This document shows positions 39,201-51,200 of a stretch of DNA of 64,000 bases, in pieces. The notes beneath the pieces were generated by a model. The model was not told the origin of the DNA. It searched no databases and was given only the letters and a program-made list of their open reading frames with translations. Origin of the DNA: Anaspis maculata (lineage: Eukaryota > Arthropoda > Insecta > Coleoptera > Scraptiidae); NCBI GenBank assembly GCA_949128115.1, contig OX421963.1, positions 57,965,306 through 58,029,305 of the forward strand. Direction: 5' to 3'. A program made the translations under genes and the position numbers. Position 1 is the stretch's first letter. The number at the start of each line of letters is the position of its first letter.

Positions 39201-42200
39201 CAAACTCATTTTTGTTACTAAAAAATTATATTTTCTATGTCACTTGAGATATTGCTTCCAAAATTGATACAGGTGATGCTTGAATGCTTAGCTTCATAAG
39301 AAAATTTGTAACTTTGATCAAAACAGTCCAGTGGTGTAGATATTGGGAGAGCTACTCATATTATCCCCCCTATTTTCTACGCCAATGCAATGGAGATTTT
39401 GAGAGAAACGATCCAAATTATTGTTTTTGCATTCAATTTTGAGGGGAAAGTTACTCTCGTTAAATTTCGATTTGAGGCTTTCGTTTCTTCGGAGATGAAA
39501 ATTGAATATTTTGACCCGGTGAAGAAAAATTTTTTTTCAGGTGCGACGAATGATCCAAGTGAAAAAAACCAATGCTGTCAATATTCACAATAGAGTTGTA
39601 TGCTTCCTTTATGATAGATACAGCATTAATCAACGGTGATTTGGTAGGAGATTCTTGCACCCAAAATTTTGGGGGGCTCCTGCAGCCCCCCTTAGGGGTA
39701 ATATTTTTTTAGTGCTTCGGATGGATCGACTTCAAAAACCCTGAAGAGCAATCCTGCCAAAGGAAATTGCTTCTTCATCAAATGCCGTATCTTCCAAATA
39801 TTAAAGTATACCGCGGCCACTAAGTCTAGAGAGGTCATTTTCTAATCTCGATTTATAGTTACAGAGCTTTCTTATTCAAGCTAAAAATCTGCGAACGGTA
39901 AAACTCCCCAATAAAAAAATTTCCTTCACAATAATTCAAAAAAGAAAATGTTTTACTGGAACATTTTTTTCCGTAGTTTCTGAATATGTGAAGCATTTTC
40001 TATTTACAGAATTAAATTATTCAAGTTAAAATACCATTCTAAGTTACTATGTGAACAATAAATCAAATAAATACATACATATATCCCATACACTTTCTAT
40101 TTTCAGTAGAATGACTTTTCGCATGGAGCGAAAATAAAGTGACAAGCTAAAGCGCTGACAAAATACGGCCAATGGCCGCTGATAGCCGCTGATAGCCGCT
40201 GATAGCTTCACTCCAGAACTTTGCAGGTGCCATCAGCCGTAGCTGTAGCCCCCCAGCTTGTCACTTTATTTTTACTCCATAAATTAATCCCGGAGAAATT
40301 CGTTTCGGAGAACCTCGTTCCTGGATTCCATTAGCCGTATCGTCCCAGCACTCCAGCTTGTCACTTTATTTTTGCTCCAAAAAGTCATTCTACTGAAAAT
40401 TAAAAGTGAAAGGGATATACTTCAAAAACCAAACAACTTTTAAGTTAAGTAAGGGCGCCCTAATAATAACTGAATAATAATAAGAATAATCATTGTCAAT
40501 GATTTTTGCAAACAAAAGTCTTGATCTCTACAAAAATTACATAAGGCCAATAATTATCATAGAAAGTGTAAGTAGGTAAGTAAGTAAGTGTAATGGATGA
40601 GGACATGATGAGAGCACTCCTTATTAGTAAGAGCTATAATTAAATATAAATTAGTAGCCACAACGCTTTTTTATTCAACACTCAAGTATTAAATCATTTG
40701 TAGGCACCTCCATAAAACAAGTACCTACAAATTATTTAATTCATGTTTGCACCCACGCTTATCAGAATATACAACCTGGAGGCATGGACGTGATGTGAAG
40801 TCATCTAATAAATTTACGAGACCATAGATTTCAGCCACAGACATTTCTGAATTTGTTGATCATGGTTTAGTAGACAGCTTGCATAAGGTAGAAATAAATA
40901 AATAAAAGACAAGTAACATTCTGTAGGAAAGAATTTGAGTCATAAAAATCATTGCATTGTTATAAACTCATTAGAGGAAGAATTAAAGTCGAAGCTGGTC
41001 ATGTTATTTGTGATCGATCTGATCAGTAAATAATTTGTGTACTTCACCTAGATAGTTACTACAATACGGCACTAGGAACAGGAACACGATATTTGCAGTC
41101 CAAGGGTCGAAATGGTATAAATAAATAAGTAACATAACAAGCAACGATAGTAAAAGTTCTCGTATGAGTATGAAAACAGCGAGTGCTGTAATCGCAAGAA
41201 AAGTCACTTTCTTGCGAGTTGTGTACACTATTTTTCTTCGACTAGCCTCTTCTCCGGGTTTTCCATGTCCGACATGGGAACATTGACCATTGATATTGGA
41301 GTGAATTTCTCCCGATTAACTTTTTCACACTAAATTATTACTTCTATCATCACAAGGGAAGTGCACTGAGAGAAATCTCATATTACTGATTCACCATAAG
41401 TAGTAGTAATTCCAATTTGGTTGAATTCAAGCACAAAATCTTTTTGCTAATACCATCACAATAAACTGATGTTACCATTACAGAAATATTCTCTGCGATG
41501 CAGTTGAAATATCTACTCCACTGTTAGGAGATACTACGTCCAGAATGATTTTTCTTAAGATAAATATTGAGAGTAAGACTTTTCATAACATTCGGTTAAA
41601 ATGACCACGACAAAGATGGTACATTCAAAAACATGAGGATTTCGGAGTGACAGAAAAATAATTTGATTCGGGTTAGATTCGGCATTGGTCGTTTTGCCTA
41701 GAGCTGCATGTAAAAAATCCACGACCTCATTTTCTCTGGTTTTCTGACGTGGGTGCACAAAGAGTTGAGTGTTACGAGATCCCGATGGACATGTTTGCTG
41801 GAAATCTGGGGCTGCCGAAACTTTTTCCTTTTTTTCAAACGTTAGTTCGTTAGTGTAAGTCGAGGTGTAAGTTAAGTACTCTTGTATACATCGAATCTAT
41901 ACATTTGTTGTATTGAATTTTCTTAAAAAAAGGTGACAATCTGTTCACGGGATAAAAAATGAAAAAGAAGTTCTCCCAGATAGGGAAACTCAGAAACCGT
42001 GAGTTTGATTTCGAAAAATCGAAATCACCCTATATGAAGTGTAGCACAAGATTGTCAACTAAAAACTAAGATTCAGAAAAAGTTGACTTCAAAGTTGAAT
42101 GTCTACGTCTGCTCGTCCATTTGTAATAAACAGAGGCTACAAAGTTCAACTATTTATATTTCATTCATTTCAATATTCATAAGGCATTGGCACTTTTTGA

Positions 42201-45200
42201 TCCGTTATCCCCAATCCAAAAACATCGAAGAATTCAAACAATTTGACATTATCGGATCTGTTTTGAATGCCTCCATAAATATTCATAGAGCATCTGACAA
42301 ATTAACACCAACTAATTTGTCTGCTGCAAGTCACACTATGCACATAGGTACAACCTCTCTATGTATGATGGTTTTATTAATTGTTGTCCCATTTTTTCAC
42401 AATAACAGTATTGTTTTATCGCATGTATTAATGAACGCTTGTAACTATGGCATTAAAAACCGTTTAAACAGTTATTTGTATACTAGGAAAGATAGACATC
42501 TTGGGACATTAACATAATTACAGAAATTGTAAAATAGGTACCAATTTACATACACCGAAAAAAATCGACAATGAAACGCCTCTATTATTACACGGCAAGG
42601 CTATATCAGTTTTATGCAAATTTCAAATGAGAAAAGCAGGTGTTTAGATAATTAAAACGATATCAGACTACTTGATTAAAAACAAAGTATTGTTGGGACT
42701 GAACTCGGGTGAATTATTCGAATCAGAACCAAAAACGACGAGTGCAATAGGAAAGCTTTAAAACCAAAATGGTAAATTAGATAAAGAAGCCAAAGCTGGC
42801 TCACCGGTGGTGCTTATATAAGGATATTTTAAGCAAGAAGTCGTCGAGCTGAAAGTCATAAATAAGCGAACGGCGGAAATGGTTTTTAAAAATTCTCAAT
42901 CACTCAAGTTGCTTCGATTAGTTAATTACATAAAGAAGCAACTTTAAGTTTGCATAATTGATTAACTTATCATACAATTACTATACATAAGAACATATAA
43001 AACGTTTCCAGGTGGCTATGCTAAATTCACCGGACTAAAGACGTACAATAAGAACTTGAAGACCATGCTGGCGATAGGTGGATGGAACGAAGGCTCATCC
43101 AGGTTTTCGCCGATGGTGGCCAATGCAGAAAGGAGGAAAGAACTAGTCAAAAACGCAATCAAGTTCCTACGACAGAACCATTTCGATGGCCTTGATCTGG
43201 ATTGGGAATATCCTGCTTTCCGGGATGGCGGTAAATCCCGGGATAGAGATAACTACGCCAAATTAGTCCAGGTAAAAAGTTTTTCAAATCTGAATTTGTC
43301 GAATCACAAAAGGATATTTCAGGAACTGCGCGAGGAATTCGATAGGGAGTCTGAGAAGACAGGAAGAAATAGGCTGCTCCTAACAATGGCAGTTCCTGCT
43401 GGTATTGAATACATTAACAAAGGATACGACGTGCCTAAGTTAACAAAGTAAGTTGTGCTTATTCTAGTTATTCTTGCCTGACGATTCTATTGCAGGTACC
43501 TAGACTGGATGAATATCTTAAGCTACGATTACCATTCCGCATTCGAACCGGCTGTGAATCACCATGCACCCCTCTACTCTTTAGAAGAAGAATCCGAGTA
43601 TAACTATGATGGAGAACTGAACATAGTACGTTTTTGAAACGTCTTTAAAATGCATACTTTAGAAATCATTTTCAGGATTACACTATAAAACATTATTTGA
43701 AAATGGGAGCCGATCCCAGCAAGCTCGTCATGGGCATACCAACTTACGGTAGGTCGTATACTTTGTATAATCCGGATGCCAATGAAATTGGCTCGCCTGC
43801 CGATGGCCCAGGTGACATGGGCGATGCGACCAGAGAAAATGGATATTTGGCATACTATGAGGTTTGTTGAATTTTCTTGTGATTTATTAATGTTTGTTTT
43901 GGAATAACGTATGCTATAATTCTAACGCAATGTTTGCAGATTTGCGACAATGTCAAATCGCAAGAGTGGGAGGTGGTGCAACCCAACTCCAAGGTTATGG
44001 GACCATACGCTTTCAAAGAAAACCAGTGGGTGGGATACGACGATGAAGCCATTGCAAGGAAAAAATCCGAATACGTTGTCGAAAATGGTCTGGGTGGTAT
44101 TATGTTCTGGTCAATTGACAATGACGATTTTAGAGGAGCCTGCCATGGAAAACCATATCCTATTATCGAAGCAGCCAAAGAAGCACTCATTTCAGCTCTT
44201 GGGTGAGTCGATAACCATTTAGATGACTTCACCGCCCTTTAGCTACCTCTCGTGATTAGCTGTCAAGTTCCTTTTTCGTTTGTTTAAAATGCCATGAATT
44301 CTTCTTGTATGATGGAAGTCTCTGTCCCTACTTCAAAGATCTCCTCCTAAGCTCCATGTATAACTGCCCTGAATTCTTCGGTCTTATCTGAGCTCCTAAG
44401 TAAAAATACAAGGTGGTTCAAAATTGGTGGACAAGGTTCCACTACGTTGTGTGGAAGTCACCAAATCAATCAAGAAAATACAGTAAAAAAAGCCATAAGT
44501 TTCTCGAGTTTGAAGACCTATGTTTGACCATCAATTTTATACGAGCGGAAATATGCCCATAATACTTTCACAAAATAAACCGTGTGTTCATCTTGCGTTT
44601 TATTGGGCTTCGTCTAAATTATCTGATTCCACTCAAATTACTTCGCAAATCCATCCTGGAAGTTTGATGTTTCACCTAATTTTAATTTAATTGCAGGTTA
44701 ACAGACGAGAATTCAATTTCACCTACGAGCAAATCATTAATAAAATCTAAAACTAGAAGCAGACCTTCGTCTGTGAGATCCACAACTGAATCCGAAAATG
44801 TTCAAGTCATCACCAAAAGACCGACAAGACGACGAAATAGGATTAAACCGAAGGAAGAAAAAGCCAAGCCTAGAAAGGAAACTAGAAGGACAACGGAAGC
44901 GCCTGTGTACAGCAGTTTGGAATTAGTTACGCCGAGTTATACAACACCTGCCCCACCCAGTACTCCAGATCAGGGCGGTGGTTAGTATTTTTATTATTCA
45001 TTTTATGAATATTACAAAATTGTTATGCTAAATATTGTTGACTAGCATTCAAATGCGAAGACGAAGGTTTCTATCCACACCCTAAAGACTGCAAAAAGTA
45101 CTTTTGGTGTCTCAGCGGACCAGGCGAGCTTGGAATCATAGCTCATCAATTCACTTGTCCCGCTGGTTTGTACTTCAACAAAGCTGCAGATTCATGTGAT

Positions 45201-48200
45201 TACACCAGAAACGTACTTTGTAACAAGAAACTGGAAAAAAACAAGTCGACTACGACTACGACAGAAGCTACAACAACAAAGGCTACAACTACTAGGAAAA
45301 CTACGGTTCCAACCAGAAGCGCATTGACTAGGACAACTACTACCACAGAGCCTTATGAGGTAGGTACTTAGTTGAGCTGCGTAATGTTGTCCCTTCACCA
45401 AGTTGACTTCTTTTTGAGGACGAGTACGAATATGAGGATGAAGAAGACGATAAGAACTCTGAAGAAGATCCCAAAGTCATTAAAGAACTGTTTGATCTAA
45501 TCCGTAAAGCAGGTAATTTAATATTTTCCTTCTGATATGTTACGTGTTCACAAAATGTTTCTTTGCAGGAGGAATCGAAGAGTTGGAAAGGCAATTGAAA
45601 TTTCAAGAAGAAGGTGGATCAAGTTCTAATTCTGGAGCAACGACACAGAGCTCTATAAGTAAATCTTTAGTGGAGAGGGTTTTAAGCAAAGCTGCACGGA
45701 ATGGTATTGGGAAAAAAAATACGTATAGTGTCATAAACAGGAACAGCAGAGGACCGCAAAACGAAGGACTATCGAGAAGCGCGGAGAAAGCTAAAGAGGA
45801 GAAACAACCAGGAAGGCCTCAATATACAACTATAGCTAGGCAAAGGTAAAAATAAATTGAAATTAACCTTCAAACTTCCTGGGCCCAGTTTGAATCCAAC
45901 TATACATACCTAGTTACTCGAGATTGTGATAATGTACTATTTTGTACCGTCAATGATTTGTAACCACTGAGGTTTCAAACAAAACCTTTCATTGATAGCT
46001 TCTGAGTATTGACACTACTCAAGGCCAGTCCTCGCGCCTTTGGCCCAGCTTCCTCATCCTCATTTCCTCCACTCTACTTCTACTCTTTCTTTCTACTTAC
46101 TCTGATTTTTACATGGAAGGCACGTCTCATGTTACAATAATTTTAGATATTATAATAGTAAGATCAAAAACGAACGTCCTCAAGTTGGGGTGCGATTATC
46201 TCTTTTTTGTGGGGATGTTAGTCTCCCATTCGCACAGTTACATTGATGCATGCCAACTTGAGGACGTTCGTATTGTATCTTGATTTGATCAAACGTTATT
46301 CTCAGCGGTAGTGAATGATTATTTATTATGAACTATAAAATGCCAAACGGGAATGTTACTCAAATAGAAAACATAGACAATAAACACTCGGAACGTTTCA
46401 GGCCACAAAATTCTGAAAACCAAGACGAAGAAGACGAAGATGATGATGACGATGAAGACCCATCGCCAAAATTTAAAACTGCAACGCACAAGCAATACGT
46501 AAACATTCAAAGAGGACGAAGCACTGTTTCAAACGACGAAGAATCCAAGTATGGAGCTTAAGGTTTCACTTGAAGTTCAATTAAATGTTTATGTTCCAGG
46601 AGTCAAGTAAACAGAAATAAAATCCTGGGAGAAGAGAGTGACGATGACATCGAGGAAGAAGAAGAAAAGAAGAAAGCGGTATCGCCACAGTATGTTAACA
46701 TTAGAAGGCAGAAGCCAGCGACAACAGAAGAGACATCGACTTCAAAATACACACTTATCAGAAGAGGCACAACCACTGAGTCTGGAAATGATACCGTCAA
46801 GTAAGTTGTTTTCTTCTCCGTTGAGTATGTAAATGTTGTTTTCATTTCGCATTTATCTTAGATCAACCTCAAGGAGGGGTTCCACAACTGCAAATGCCGT
46901 AGAAAAAACAACTACTAGAGGGCCGACTTCGACTGAATCAAAGTAAGCTCAAAAGATGATTTTCTAAAGTAGTTGAATTTAAATTATTTATATTTTAAGA
47001 TACAAGACGATAAAACGTGGATCGACTACAGAATCGCCAGTGAAAGAAGTGACAATTACTAATGCAGGAGGTTCTATTATTGACAGTTCAACTTTGAAGT
47101 ACGTTCAGAAGTGTTCTAATACAGTACCCACTACTAATAAAATCATTTTCAGATATGCCACTACGTCAGAAGGAGCTTCGACGAAACCAAGTTCGACTGA
47201 CGGACTCACCACAGTAACAGATATTCCTGACACGACATTTGTGTCTGTATCCAGTCCAGGAACATTAAGTATAAAAACGCTTGCTAACTTAGGTTTTTTC
47301 GATGTTTCAACAACTGAACTCCCAACTGAAAGTACACCGTACGGCTCACCATCGACTCCGATTCTATTAGAACCACGTCCATTTTCAATAAGCACCACGC
47401 GTGGTTCAACCCTAAAACCGATAGTAACTGAATCTGCAACGAAAACCACAAAGGTGAGTGAAACTCCAAATCCTAAACTACGGTTAAAAATCGATGGTAG
47501 CACGTCTACTGAAAAACCGACACCGTTCCGAACTAGAGCACCTTCCAGATCCAGACAACCGAATTTCAACAATATCGAAGAAACTGTCATCCGATCAACG
47601 GTCAACCCTTCAGTGCGAACAAGGAAGAGGTTCTCGACTACCACCGAACTGTATTCTGACAATGATAACGAATACGATTTGAGTAGAAACTTCAGGCCTG
47701 CCGAACTAGCAGATTTTTCTTCGTTGACTGCATTTGACTTTAGGACCGCCCAAGGTCTTCAGAATGCTGGCAGTAGCTCAAGAAAGCGAAGAATTCGGCC
47801 GCCCAGCACTACCGAAACGGTAGACGAAGAAAAGCTTGATGGCGGCTTGAAAACCAGTTCAAGAACTTTGCCACCGGCTAGAAAACAACTTTCGAGCCAA
47901 TCTTTTAGGAATAGCAATAGACGAGCATCTAAAGCTGAAGTTGAAGATCAAGTCAAATCTAGCTCAGATTCGAGTTCACATAGAGTGCGTGGTATAACTA
48001 GAACAACCACACCGGTTACAACAACAGAAGGCAGGTCCACCATTCGAGGGAGGAAAGTGATCAGGCGTTTTAAGCCAACAACTGAACAGCCTGAAGAAAC
48101 CCGTAGTACTTCTAGAAGACGTCTCATTCTACGTCCGACAACTCCTAAAACGGATGTCATTGAAACTGCATCTACGAATGGTTTGCTTGCTGCTAGACGA

Positions 48201-51200
48201 TTCTCTAGGCCTACAACTCCAGAGATTGATTTAGACGCAAAACAAATAAATGATCTAGAAAAAGTAACTGCAGCTAACTTTGACGGCAATGAAAATTCAG
48301 ATGAAAGCGTCGAAGATGACGAAAATATCAAATTGTCCGAGTCGAACATCAGAGAAAATAGCAATGTAAATAACAACAATGTTATTTCAGATGACGGTAA
48401 GCCGGCGAGGAAAGTCCTTAAGCGGATCTTATCGAAAAATGAAAATGAGCCTTCAGTTACAGAAAATAAGCCTTCAGTTACAGAACCAAACATAATTGTG
48501 AGAACGCGTAAGATTGTCAGGAAACTGCGACCAACAGAACCTTCAACTTCTGATAATTCTACAACGGAATCCAGTTATTCTTCCACTGTGGGACACAGAA
48601 GGAAAATTATCAGAAGGTTGAGACCGACTACTGAAGCGATTTTAGAATTCGGAGATCATTCAAGTACACTTCCAGATACAACAAAGGAAGATAAAACGTT
48701 GTTCATACGAGGCAGGCCATTCTTGACGCAACAATCAACAGATAACAAAGAAGATGTTTTGAAAACAATCAGAGAGAAGTATAAAACTATAAGTCGAACT
48801 GTGAGTCCTCAAGAAGACTTGGAAGAAAATTCTACGACTGAAACAGACGCTGAGAGTACAACACAACCTTTCGATGATGATGCAGCAAAAACAACCATTT
48901 CTAATGATCTGAAATTGGCAATAAATGGAACAGAAGTCACTTTGAATTCAACAACACAAAACATTACTGTGTCGAATTCTACAACAGACATTTCGAATTC
49001 TACAACAAACGACATCACAATTTCGAATTCTACAACACACGACATCACAATTTCGAATTCTACAGAAACCAGCTTGAATGTTACAGAATCAAGCGAAGAA
49101 AATAGCACAGTGAAGAATTACAAAAACCCAATTTTGGATCGTCAAAAGAACAGGCCGACGTTCAGGCGTCCGTCTAGAATTACAACTGCTAGTCCAGTGA
49201 AAAGTTCTACTGCTACTCAAACCAGATTCAGGGGACGTTCCAGAGGCACCACGACTAACTCACCTACTTCGGTGCGAACTGAATTTGTTCCCAGAGGTAG
49301 AAACAGATTCAGAGTTACGCCAGCTTCATCAACCACAGAAACTGTAGACCTCAGTACGACTGAAGCGTTAAAAGATATTGTGACTATCAACGAGTTTTAT
49401 ACTTTATCAAGCAACTCTACGGAAGAGACGTTGACAACTGATATTGACACTACTTCGAGAGTTCCTCTAGAAGAGGCGACTACAGTTTCATTGGATGAAT
49501 TGTTGACAACAACAGGTTTTGATGGATCAAATACAGAAACAGATAGTACCACCACTCTGGAGCCAAGTACAATAATAGAATCAAGCGCAACACCATTAAT
49601 TCTCAATGAAACTAGTGGAGCAGTATCCAAAGAAGCTACAACTGTTTCTAGCACGTCAACAACTGAATCTATTTCAGTGAAAAATGTTTTACGGCCAATC
49701 AAATCCAGACCAAAGTATACAGGGATTAAGAAACTAACAGCAAGTCCTGTTGAAACTACTACAGTTCCTGCTAAGTTCAGTTCAAAGCACGTTAGTAAAT
49801 TATATTCGGCCAAAGTTACTACACCATCTACATTCAAGAATAGATTCAGTACAAAAGACAGGAAAAAGCTTGATGGCGGGAGAACTGAGAAAAACCAGGA
49901 TGAAATTGAAGATGAAAAACAAGCAGAATTTGAAAATGATGAGAAACCAGAAAATGAGGGACCAAAGTTTGAAAAGCCAAGATTCAAGCCGAGAGTGATT
50001 AATAAACCCAACAAATCAAATGAAGAATCGGAAGCAAAGGAAGAGCTAAGTGGAATCGATACAGATGCTGTGAGAAATAGAAACAAAAGTTTATTCTCAA
50101 AAAAACGACAAATGAACACTCCAGCTGCTTCTTCAACGGAAGCTTACATAGAAGTAAAAATGGAAGAACAAGAAGAAGAAAAGAAAGAAAACACAAAAAC
50201 TCCAATAGTTGCAACAACAACTCCAGCAATTCCTGAATCAGTGACTAAGCCAGCGGGCATGGACACAACTACCGAGTATCCAACGACTTTGCATCACATA
50301 TTTGCTGAAACTGAAGCTGATAATGACACAAATGCTGAAACGTCTACTGCGAGTCTCGATACGAAACTGATCGAAAAACTTATTGAAGTCAGTAGGATAA
50401 TTGAAGTTCATTCTCAAGAAGAAATGAAAAATTTGACGAGCAACGACACCAAAGTCGAAAATAGAATTGGAGCAATAAATAGAGTGACGCACATTGAGGT
50501 AGTCGATCCGAATCCCGAGGAAAATGAAATAAACGGAACAGGAACTGAGCTTCCTAAAGAATCGGCGACTGTCAACGATCCGTTCCTATTACCAGAAATA
50601 GCAACGGTCAGAGAAATCTCTGCTAGTGAAATCAAAGGTAGTTTGTACAACCTTCCGGATCCTTTTGCGCAAATTGCAAGGCAAGACAGGAAGTATGAGG
50701 TCTACGGTAATGGTAAAACACAATACAATGTTGGAAAATTCGAAATTATCGATGGCAGATCGCATATCAACATAATCACGCCGAGGCCGTACTACAGCAC
50801 TGAAGCGTCTACCATAGCCTTGGAAGGTTTGTTCCAGACGGATACACCGCAAAAACTGCACGATTTAAACGTTGACGCGTTGAAACCTCAAGTGACCACT
50901 GATGAAGAACTGTTAGAAACGGATAATTCGCGTTACGTCAACGTGCGCGTTTTAGGTCAAGACAGAGATGATAAAGCCATAAAAAGCGAAAAAACTGTCA
51001 ACCATGATGATTATATAACAATGAAAGCTCAAGTAGTTGAAGTTACTCCAAAGAGTAGCGCAGACACTATCAAAATTGTGCCGATAAAAGTTGAAATGTC
51101 TAGGAAGTTGATTAACCCGTCAGATTTCAAAACAAAAGTCGAAGAGGACGTACAAAAAGTCGAATTAAAAGTGATCCATGCCCATGCATAGTTTTAGAAG

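Larger units (their letters stand above)
29722..39797. mobile_element. Composite element with ~350-bp inverted termini
   Basis: Left arm about 29722-30080 and right arm about 39487-39797 are inverted copies. Examples: CTTCTTCATCAAATGCCGTA on the right against TGATGAAGAAGCAATTTCCT on the left, and the pair around AATTCACAATA / TATTGTGAATATTGACAG. They enclose about 9.4 kb of nested inverted repeats and satellites, with no transposase gene. It may be one large non-autonomous element or a pair of elements that trapped later insertions. Divergence of the arms (small indels) says it is not recent. Confidence 0.65.
28725..43011 (+). other. Cht6: Cht6 intron 3 (14.3 kb)
   Basis: Bounded by GTAAGG and TTTCCAG. 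The middle (29.7-39.8 kb) is a nested transposon and satellite complex described in separate entries. The flanks (28.7-29.7 and 40.4-43.0 kb) hold AT-rich sequence. On the - strand, 41315-41004, there is an unassigned hydrophobic open frame. The + strand frame 42083-42517 (144 codons) is also unassigned. Confidence 0.85.

Noticed and set aside
42083..42517. 144-codon open frame in Cht6 intron 3
   Set aside because: Starts at a non-ATG codon, AT-rich composition, no recognisable domain. It may be chance or a relic; not enough for a gene call.
45340..45606. Ser-rich frames on the - strand near exons 10-12
   Set aside because: Antisense of acidic GAA/GAG-rich exons; no independent signal.
47105..50861. 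Several long open frames on the - strand opposite the giant exon
   Set aside because: Shadows of a low-complexity Ser/Thr/Glu coding sequence, whose complement has few stops.
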